Shown here: positions 55,791 to 64,000 of the stretch, one piece after another | Layout: each line of letters begins with the position of its first letter | Position numbering within the stretch: position 1 is the stretch's first letter | Assembly: GCF_000801105.2 (NCBI RefSeq) | Contig: NC_079514.1 | Location: 186,001-250,000, forward strand | Reading direction: 5' to 3' | Source of the DNA: Raphanus sativus | Lineage: Eukaryota; Streptophyta; Magnoliopsida; Brassicales; Brassicaceae | DNA: 64,000 bases | Notes under the pieces: generated by a model | Told to the model about the DNA's origin: nothing | Seen by the model: only the letters and a program-made list of their open reading frames with translations | The model's database searches: none | Program-made: the position numbers and the translations under genes

Positions 55791-56933
55791 ATGCAACTTT
55801 CAACCCGTACAAGTTCCTCTGACTCTAACGCCGAAGAACCGCCGAAGAAATTGCATAATCATGCGCCACCGTCGCTGTCACAACTTCCAGATGAAATAAC
55901 TCTGAGCTGCTTAGCACGCGTGCCCCGATGTTACTACCCGTCTGCTTCACTGGTCTCCACAACCCTGAGGCGTCTCATCGCTTCTCCGCAGATCTACGCA
56001 GAACGGTCGTTACTCCGCCGCACAGAACACGTCCTCTACGTCGCGCTTAGACCTTACTGTACGCAAACCCTTCGATGGTACACTCTCAATCTCATCGAAC
56101 CTAATTTCGGACAAGAAGAGTCCGGATCAGTAGTTAAACACCGTTTGGTTCCTGCTCCGTCGTTCCCTTCGGTTCCTTACTGGGGAATCTCTACCGTCGC
56201 CGTCGGTTCAGAGATTTACTTCCTCGGTGGATGCGTCGACGGCAGCTTCGTCTCCACTGCGTTCGTCGTCGACTGTCCGTCTTACACGTGTCGCTCCCTC
56301 CCTAGCATGAAGCAAGAACGAGGATGCGCCGCCGCGGGGATCGTGGACGGGAAGTTGTATGTGATGGGAGGGTGTGACCCTCTGTCTTCGAACTGGGTGG
56401 AGGCTTTTGATCTAAAGACTCAGACTTGGGAGACTGTGACGTGGGGTCTTTATAACAACGTGGAGGAGGTGTATGAGAAAACGATCAGGAGTTTCGCGAT
56501 GGATGATAAGATCTGCATAATGGATCGAAACAGTAGCTTTGTTTACGATCCTAAAGAAGGAAGCTTGGAGAGTGACTTGTTGTTGAACACGCGGTGGAGG
56601 GTGGGTTCTTGCGTCATTGATGACAAGATGTACAGTTTTGATCTGGAGAATAAGTTATGGGAGTTTGATCCTGTCTCCAGGGTTTGGAGCCAAGTGAAGG
56701 GTCTTGAAGATTTTTCCGTTGAGCGTTGTGATGTTTCTAAGATGGCGAGTTATGGTGGCAAAATTGCGATTTTGTGTAACCTTGATAGGCGTTCTACGGA
56801 GATTTGGTACACGGAGATCGGGTTGGAAAGGAGGGAAGGAGGAGAGGTTTGGGGGACCATCTTGTGTTCTAGTCTTGTGCTTGCTTCCGATGGTTTTTCT
56901 ACCATTGTACGATCTCTCTCTGTGTCATTCTGA
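55791..56933 (+). CDS. F-box/kelch-repeat protein, tandem copy 2 (intact)
   Basis: Single exon, 380 aa, started at the ATG of MQLSTRTSSS because it aligns with the start of copy 1. The F-box is at about 30-75 (LPDEITLSCLARVPRCYYPSASL). Kelch motifs follow (SEIYFLGGCVDG, GKLYVMGGCDP, NWVEAFDLKTQTWE, LWEFDPVSRVW), enough for a partial propeller that would bind substrate. It acts as the substrate receptor of an SCF (SKP1-CUL1) ubiquitin ligase; the target is unknown. Arabidopsis has a cluster of such genes near At4g39240-39290, consistent with this location. The gene is intact, unlike its neighbour. Confidence 0.9.
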   Translation: MQLSTRTSSSDSNAEEPPKKLHNHAPPSLSQLPDEITLSCLARVPRCYYPSASLVSTTLRRLIASPQIYAERSLLRRTEHVLYVALRPYCTQTLRWYTLNLIEPNFGQEESGSVVKHRLVPAPSFPSVPYWGISTVAVGSEIYFLGGCVDGSFVSTAFVVDCPSYTCRSLPSMKQERGCAAAGIVDGKLYVMGGCDPLSSNWVEAFDLKTQTWETVTWGLYNNVEEVYEKTIRSFAMDDKICIMDRNSSFVYDPKEGSLESDLLLNTRWRVGSCVIDDKMYSFDLENKLWEFDPVSRVWSQVKGLEDFSVERCDVSKMASYGGKIAILCNLDRRSTEIWYTEIGLERREGGEVWGTILCSSLVLASDGFSTIVRSLSVSF

Positions 56934-57427
56934 TGAGTGATGATGACACTACTCCATTGAGGTCAGTAACCTTGCCCCCTTTGTGATTACCGGTGCACCA
57001 TTTATCACTTTCTTTGTTATAATATCTATGTAGAATGTTATTTTTATGTTGCAGCTTACAGGTTTAAGTTTGAAAATGTATTTGAGCAGCTTGGTTTGAT
57101 CGAGATGAAGATCTAAGGCGATAAACTATTGGATGTTGAATTTTCTTGCCCTTTGTTTCTTTCTTTTGCAAATCTATGGATGTGGTTTTATTTTATTTTA
57201 TTCTTATGACGTGAACTTATCATCCACCAAGGGCTTCACTGTTTTTTGCAAATTTATATTTTGGGAACTAGTAAGGGAAATTAGCACGAACTCAAAAGAT
57301 TATTCACCGTCAGATAGAAAGGTCTCAAGACGTTGATTTACAAAAAAAAAGAAAGACGTTGATAAACAAGAGGAAAAGGACATGTGGAATCTTCAAAGCG
57401 CACTGGGATGAGAAGGAACCAAATTCT

Positions 57428-57926
57428 TTAATCCGAAACAGTTGTTTGAAGAGGCAACTGACTCTCGACTCCCTTGGCTTCCTCAGCCTGCTTCTCAGCC
57501 ACAGCCTTGGATAATCCAAACATCTGATAATCAATCCCCAAAAGCTTTTTCAAGTTAGGAGAGAGAGAGATGTTCACCAAATCAAAAGCATATTGCTTGA
57601 AGCCAGAAATCAATACATCTCAGACAGGATAAAGATTTGTCACATAGATAAATATTAAGAGAACAGCAGCGAGACTCTTTCTTTAGAGAACCAAAACAAT
57701 ATAGCTATAGCTGATAAGAGAGAGAGAGAGTTGAGAAAGAGGGAACCTTGCTGATGGTCTTCTGGAAACAGGTCTTGTGTTCATCCATGGAGGCATGAAT
57801 GAACTCATCGATGTGATCCTTGACGTCCTCAAAGAAAGTGGCATCTTCCTTTACCTTTCTCCTACATGAAGCCATGGCTGGTTTCTGAGGAGGGTTTTGT
57901 GTTTGATCTTTTGGTGCTGTCTCCAT
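57428..57926 (-). CDS. Small conserved plant protein (At4g39235-like)
   Basis: Two exons, 57747-57926 and 57428-57523, giving 91 aa. The start is METAPKDQTQNPPQKPA. The conserved core EDVKDHIDEFIHASMDEHKTCF is followed by a C-terminal part MFGLSKAVAEKQAEEAKG and ends TTVSD. Mostly charged and helical, with no signal peptide or known catalytic motif. The function is unknown. Position between the kelch genes and RER1A matches At4g39235. Confidence 0.85.
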
Positions 57927-58861
57927 CTGTTCCTGCAAAGAAAATAACTAAAAATCAATGATCAAAATTTAAACAAAAGTCCATCCCAACTAAATACAGA
58001 GCAACCTATAATGTTCCAAGAAGAAAAAAAAAACAGAAAATTTAACTTTGGGTATTGCTCAAGCACACACAAACCAACCGATTCCACAACGATTACTTAC
58101 AGTAAGAAATATACACACCAAGTGTTCGATCGAATGCCAAGCAGAAACGAACAACAAAAAATCGAGATCAAAGTGGAAACTTACAGGTCGACAACGTTGC
58201 AAAGTTGATTCTAAAAATCAATAAGAGCTTAAAATTTTTACCTTTCTTTCTGCTTCTTCTTCTTCTTCTTTTTCTAGAGAGTTCTCTGCTAGACAAATCA
58301 ATAAAAGTCTCGATGAATGTATATATAGTCGGTTCGAGAAGAATACGGTCCTTGGAGAGCAAGGGGTAGAAAACGCTGCGTTTTGTACTTAAAAGGGCTG
58401 ACTTCAAAATAATTAGGCCTTTCCAAGGGCCCAATAAAAACTTGATTACCAAAATGTTGAGTTGGAACCATGATCGATTACCAAAATGTTGAGTTGGAAC
58501 CATATGATCATTACACAAACTGATCAGTCCATGTCTTACAATGGTATTTTGTACAATGCTGTTTTCGAAGAACCAATTGAGGCACAGAGGGTCGTGTCGT
58601 GCGACGTGTTCAGTCAAGTTTGAAGCCAAATTCATTCGTAGAATTATTTGAAGTAAAGCAACAAAACAAATAGTAGTAATACATACAAGGACCAATTTTT
58701 CTCCGAGCTAAAATAAGAACAAATTCGAATCTCATCCTGTTTTCTCATTTTCTTGTGTTTACCCATCTAATTCTTACCTGTAGGCTGTAGCTGCATAGAT
58801 CTGTCCGTCAATGGAAAAAAAATAGTCCAAAATGATTTTTCTAACAACAAGGGTCATCAGA
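57927..58861. other. Intergenic region
   Basis: Contains the leader and promoter of the At4g39235-like gene (CT-rich tract CTTCTTCTTCTTCTTTTTC near 58254-58272) and the 3' flank of RER1A. The 27-bp phrase ATTACCAAAATGTTGAGTTGGAACCAT is tandemly repeated near 58444 and 58477. No gene seen. Confidence 0.45.
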
Positions 58862-59732
58862 TCAGTCCGCACGTGAGCCGCTGCTGCTACTCCGTCCACC
58901 ATATTTCTGTCACACAGACAAAGAGAAGGTGTCGATAGTAAAAATACAAAACCAAGAAAGGAAAGGACTTTATATACGAATTAACCTAAGTACCTAACTA
59001 ATCTCAAAGTCAGTAACTTTCCATCTATATGACTGACTCTATGCACACATATATGAATGGGGAAAAGTTGAGAGTTGCAAATTAAAAAACAGTGTTGTTA
59101 ACCTGTTTGCCGAAGCTGAAAGGGATGTACTTGTACTTGATCATGTGAGAGATCTGGCGTCTCATGGTGAGAAAAAAGAGAACGATCCAATAGCAAAGCA
59201 GGATAGGCCAGAAGACAGGAACGTCAAACACCGAGAAGAAAGTCATCACAAACGCAATGCAGAAGGCCTTTGTCATTGAATACCTGAGAAAGAGATAGTA
59301 AAGATTGAGACAAGAAAAGCATTCCTATATATATCATTTATAAGAAAGCCTCTTAAGAAATAATAAAAAAATGAAATAATACCAGAACTTGAACTCAGGG
59401 AGACGGCGGATAAAAGGCTTGAACTCATCAGAACCTCTGGTAGGAAGAGAAGGACCATCAGAGGCCCCACCAGAAGCCTCAGGATCAACAAGAGGGGACA
59501 AGAAGCCAATGAGGAGATTGAGAAGGTAGATACCAAGACCATAGGCGATGATGTAGAAGCCCTGAAGGTAGTAGACCCTCAAACAGTAGGAAAGGGCAAC
59601 AAGAGCAGTACCAATCCACCTGTAAGTGGGAAGAGGAGTAGTCTTGTCAAGGTAGTGTTGGTAAATCCTCCAGGCCTCATGTGCTTTCTGTTGAACTGGC
59701 GTTGCCACACTTTCACCTCCGCCAACGTCCAT
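58862..59732 (-). CDS. RER1A: RER1 protein, Golgi-to-ER retrieval receptor (RER1A-like)
   Basis: Three exons, 59383-59732, 59103-59283 and 58862-58906, giving 191 aa. RER1 recycles ER membrane proteins from the cis-Golgi by recognising polar residues in their transmembrane segments. The protein has the Rer1 family landmarks: [68 protein letters not shown] and [18 protein letters not shown]. Four membrane spans are visible. It ends [10 protein letters not shown] probable intron lies in the 5' UTR (about 59736-60043), with acceptor just before the ATG. Position next to APL3 matches At4g39220. Confidence 0.95.
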
Positions 59733-60740
59733 AACCTAATGTTAAGAGGATAAAACAAAAAGCTTTCAATTAAGAAACGAAGGGTCTTGGCTCATAGGAA
59801 AAATAGCTATTAGGAGGAGCTACAACTAAAATGGGCATTGACTATATATATTTCCGTAGCTTAATCGATTTCAGAGTACTGGAAACTCATAGCGAACCAA
59901 CTCTCTCTCTCACAGAGCTACACGATTCCAAACAACAAAGATCTGTGAACGAGAATCAGATGATGTAAAACCCCTCTATGAATCGACCGAGATTGGGAAA
60001 AACACACTGAAAACCTGAGATCACTAAGGTTGAAAGGACTTACGGAAGATGATGATGAAAAAGAGCTGATTGCTTCTCTATCCACAGAACCGAGCAGATC
60101 TGACCAAAACGATTTGATCCTGCTTTTATTATTCTTTCATGTTTCCTCAAAGTTACTTTTATCTGATTTGACCCCCCCCCCAACATTTTCTAAATACTCA
60201 GTTTAACGCCCTCGACTATTTACGCTAAACTAAAACCCACCAAAAACGTTATTATTACCTCTATAAGCCTTTTAACTAAAAGAAGAATTATGAATTTACA
60301 GTAATTGAACTATAAACACGTTAACCAGTCAATAAGTGAATCAGCAGATCACATACACATGAGTGAGTGGGGTTTGACGTTGTGTATATAACCAATGAGC
60401 CATACTGATACCATTCAATATATTATGATCACTAGTTTCTTGTCGCATGAATACGTTCAGAGTAATAATGATGGTTCATGTGAACCAACATGCAAGAAGA
60501 AAAAGATACATTTATTTATTTTATTTCTCTCTCTGTATTCAAAAGGAGATTGATAGATCACACTCTTATTATATAAAAGCTTAAACTTTGGCTTTGGTTC
60601 TAGAGTTGCACACTAATTTACATTAATAACAATATCTCACAACCATCTCTGTTTTCACTTCCCTCAACCAAAAAAAGAAACGTTCGGCTAGATAGATCGT
60701 TGGTCCAGAGTGAGTGTTCAATCAGATCACTCTCCCTTGT
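59733..60740. other. RER1A leader and promoter, and APL3 3' flank
   Basis: The RER1A 5' UTR intron (59736-60043) lies here. A run of ten C occurs at 60172-60181. Otherwise AT-rich and non-coding. Confidence 0.5.
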
Positions 60741-63492
60741 TCATATGACAGTTCCGTCTTTAATGGTTGCCTTTTCCACAACCACAGTGATACCAGATCG
60801 AATGTAGAATCCCTCCTCTGGCCTATCAGCTTCTTGCACATCCTGAAAGCAAACACACACACAACAACCCTGTTAATAATGTTGAATCTCTCCCAAGACT
60901 TGATCAGCAAAGGCCAAAAAAAAAAAGAGTAAATAATTAAGAATGGAGAAGAAAACATATACCTCTTTGTTCAAGATCATCACGTTCGTCCCGATCTTTG
61001 CATTCTTGTCAATGATGCATTTCCTTCATTGTAACAACAAAAAAAGAAGATAAACATCAGGACTTTAGGAACTAAAACTATTTGAGAAGAAGACATAAGG
61101 AGAGTTCGGTTTGGTACCTGATCTTTGTATCTCTGCCAATCCCAATTGGAACATTGCCTTCCGCCAGCAGAGACGCTATCTCAGATTCCGTCTGGTAACT
61201 ATCCGCTCCCAACATTAAAGTATCCTGCATGTGAAGAAAACCCACCAAAACTTTCAGTTTTTTTTCTTTTAATCCAACAATCTGTCAGTGAGTCCTTTAT
61301 TTCACAGACCTGAAGCTCAACACCATAGTCAAGGCGTGATCTTTCACCAATGATGGAGCGTTGGATGCTGCATTCTCCCAAGAAACATCCGTGTGATATT
61401 ATCGAATCCACTATCTGCAAATCAAAAAGGGATCCATTAGTGAACCAATAGATACTCATATTATTCACAGGCAAAATAAGGAGGAGAGTAGTGTGTTTAC
61501 GCGGCATTTCTCGGTTTTGGTGGGAGGTAGAAACCGAGGAGAAGTGTAGAAAGGTGTATCCTGATCATAAAACTCAAACTTGGGATGCTGCTTATGAACC
61601 AAATGTTAAAAGTTAAAAGTTAAAAGGAGACATTTCTTGAGTATTGAATATCAAAAAACTAACTAACTAACTAACCTCCTCGACAAGAGCAAGATTAGCT
61701 TCATAGAAGCTCTTTATTGTTCCAATATCTTCCCAATAGTCTCTGTAGATATACCCCTACAGAGAGAAAGAAAGATTGAATCATTTTTTTTCAATTAAAA
61801 AACTCATTAAATTGTTTTTTTTTAACATTTCCTTACTTGAACATTGTGATCTCTGATAGCAGCAGGAATGATCTCAGAACCAAAGTCATTGGAACTGGGA
61901 TAGTGCCGTGTCAGAAGCTTCAGCAAAGCTTCGGTTTTGAAACAGTAGACTCCCATTGATGCAATGTATGGAGATTTCACTGCTTCTTGTTGAGACAGTC
62001 CAACCATTGTCGTATCACTTTGCTGCATCAACGTTTTAGCACTAGTCAAAAACTACAGAACTAGTAAACATTCAGTTTTATTTTGGAGATAAATTAAAAG
62101 CATTTACCATTGATTTCAGATCGATGCCAGTTGGTTTCTCAGAGAAATGGACTACACGTCCGCTTCGATCAATGTTCACTAGTCCATAATCCGATGCACG
62201 ACTAAACCAAAGCAAACCAAAGGTTACTTATAAAACTTCAAAAAACAAAGTTAATCATAATATGCATATATAGAAACTAACCTCTCACCCACTGGCGCGC
62301 ATGAAAGAGTAATATCCGCGTTGCTATCAACATGGTACTGTTCCAATGCATATTGTTTGGAGTTAGTCAGCAAAAAAAAAGTTTTAGGACTCTTAAGAGA
62401 AACTTGTTTATTATCATCTTAGTTACCTGAACGAAGTCCATATAATTCATTCTGTAGAGATGATCTCCGGACAAGATAATAATATTCTCAATGTTCCTGT
62501 TCTTAGCATCCTATATATATATAGTATAACAACAACAAAAAACCAACTGATTCATTCAGACCATTTCAAAGGAATCACAAAGTAAGAGGAGATTTCGTCA
62601 ATGATCATCATAAGTTCTTTTTTCAAACCTCAAAAACCCACAGAAACTTTCTGACAGCATCTGCTGTTCCTTGAAACCACTTCTTCCCCGCTTCACCAGG
62701 AGTTTGTGTAGCAGCTAGAACCTGTGTCAAGTAGTTTTACCTTTGCTTAGTTCATGGAGAAAATTAAAAAAACTGAGAAGGCGTTCAAAGAAAGCAAATT
62801 GTTGTATATATTATTAACCTCAACGAAACCATCTCCAAAGTTGATGCCATTCCCGAAATAAGTACGAGCCAAATGGCGGTTGAGGGAAGCCGAGTTAAAC
62901 TGAGTCAGCACGAAGATCTTGTTGATGCAACTGTTTATGCAATTACTCATCGGGATGTCTATCATCCTATAGCATCCACCCACTGGAACCTGCACAAAAC
63001 AAAAAAGACTTTTAACTTTTTGATGAGTAAAAAAAAAAAAGAATTAATGAGACTCACAGCTGGTGTAGCAGCTCGCTTGGTGAGAGGGAAGAGTTTAGCT
63101 CCATTGCCTCCTCCCAGAATGATTGCTGCTACATTTTTGGGATCTGCTTTTTTTCTCTCCAACAGCGAGGGCTTTATTCTCTGCAAACAAACAAAACAAA
63201 AACAATCAATTTTTAAGGGAATTCTCTAAGACAAAGAGTTTTTGATGAATCTCTCTGATCAATAACCTACCAAAGCCTCTTTAGCACTCTTTGACGTAGC
63301 AACCGCATAAGCAACACCTGGCCTCGACGACGTTCTGTATCTGAACTCCTTGGAACTTGAATCTGAAGCAAAACGTTTAGAGAAGCTTCCTTTGTTGATC
63401 TTCTCACCCCAAAACTTGTTCTCTACAATATTGTAACCGTTTTTGGACAAGACAGTGTTTGTCCCCAAACCCAAGTAGCAACAAGAATCCAT
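60741..63492 (-). CDS. APL3: ADP-glucose pyrophosphorylase large subunit 3, chloroplastic
   Basis: Fourteen coding exons on the minus strand: 63271-63492, 63058-63180, 62819-62989, 62629-62721, 62427-62510, 62282-62337, 62108-62201, 61837-62022, 61676-61756, 61501-61587, 61310-61414, 61118-61224, 60963-61023, 60741-60842. They give 523 aa, close to the Arabidopsis length. The enzyme makes ADP-glucose from glucose-1-phosphate and ATP, the committed step of starch synthesis in plastids, as a heterotetramer in which the large subunits are mainly regulatory. The N-terminus (about 1-75) is a transit peptide. The nucleotidyltransferase motif is [14 protein letters not shown], with [29 protein letters not shown] and YWEDIGTI. 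The C-terminus is the left-handed beta-helix ([31 protein letters not shown]) ending [13 protein letters not shown] 5' UTR intron acceptor is likely at about 63506. Confidence 0.95.
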
Positions 63493-64000
63493 CTCTTGTA
63501 ATAAGCTGAAATGAAACAGGACAGAATCGTAAAGCTTGTTAGTAAAACAAGTAAAGTGAAACAACACAATAAAAAATACTGTAACCGAGTACCAAAAAAG
63601 AGCGTATCTTCAACATAGAATAATCTTTGTGCAGGTAACAAATCTTTTAAAACATAGAAACAACAAACAGTTGCCTAAAAAAAGAGATTATAACTTTTAA
63701 ACATGAACCGAACAAGTGTGAATGTGTCTGAACCAGATAAAAATAGGTACATCCAGGTAGGTTTTCAGATCACTGGATTATAGAAAACTAGAACAATGAC
63801 AAGCTCATGATTAATAGCTAGACAAATTCGTATCATGAGAGAATAGGAAATCTCCAAAGGTGAAAACTTTATGAATATTCTGGAAACTTTATAAACCTCA
63901 ACAGTAAAACAACAAAACACACTCAAAATATGAAGGAATACATTCTTACATTACTACTACACCTTGATAGTTAGAAAGGAAACAATCATTAACAAAAGAC
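63493..64000. other. APL3 leader and upstream region
   Basis: An acceptor-like TTTCAG on the minus strand at about 63506-63511 suggests a 5' UTR intron. The remaining sequence is AT-rich, with no other gene visible before the window edge. Confidence 0.45.

Overview
The window looks like nuclear DNA of a Brassicaceae plant, most likely a Brassica or Raphanus relative. Its genes are spliced, with GT-AG (and a few GC-AG) introns, in AT-rich DNA packed with plant transposons. The recognisable genes match, by recall rather than by search, Arabidopsis genes from the bottom arm of chromosome 4 in order: PXA1 (fragment), a plastid TPR gene, WRKY13, EC1.4, CAD9, an At4g39320-like gene, a NOXY2-like mitochondrial gene, an At4g39270-like receptor kinase, kelch F-box genes, an At4g39235-like gene, RER1A and APL3. 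That collinear order is the best guide to identity.

Layout. 1-9.4 kb: a MATH-domain (UBP12/13-like) fragment joined to a truncated copy of the peroxisomal ABC transporter gene PXA1/COMATOSE. A 5.4-kb Ty3/gypsy chromovirus (380-bp LTRs, GCAGA target duplication) is inserted inside the PXA1-derived part. 9.4-20.8 kb: repeats, including a Helitron end, degenerate telomere-like arrays, about 300-bp tandem repeats, a MITE candidate and a dead LINE. 20.9-22.4 kb: a degenerate NYN-domain gene with repeated exons and apparent GC-AG introns. 22.7-25.8 kb: a non-autonomous Helitron with both termini. 26.6-27.9 kb: the plastid TPR gene. 28-35.4 kb: gene-free, with a MITE, a foldback array and a TRIM-like element. 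35.4-38.1 kb: WRKY13.

38.5-40.8 kb: a small retroposon with a 17-bp target duplication, then four U14 snoRNA copies on the minus strand behind a telo-box promoter, then tRNA-His(GTG). 41-46.1 kb: EC1.4, a truncated LRR gene behind an intact TATA box and W-boxes, a broken second EC1 copy split by a hAT-type element, and CAD9. 47.3-64 kb: compact, mostly minus-strand housekeeping and signalling genes plus two tandem kelch F-box genes, one frameshifted.

The genes do not form an operon or one pathway. The right half is ordinary conserved plant gene space. The left half is a record of gene fragmentation by deletion, chimera formation and transposition. Splice sites were placed by hand, checking reading-frame continuity and recalled homologous proteins. 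CDS lengths for the intact spliced genes are multiples of three.
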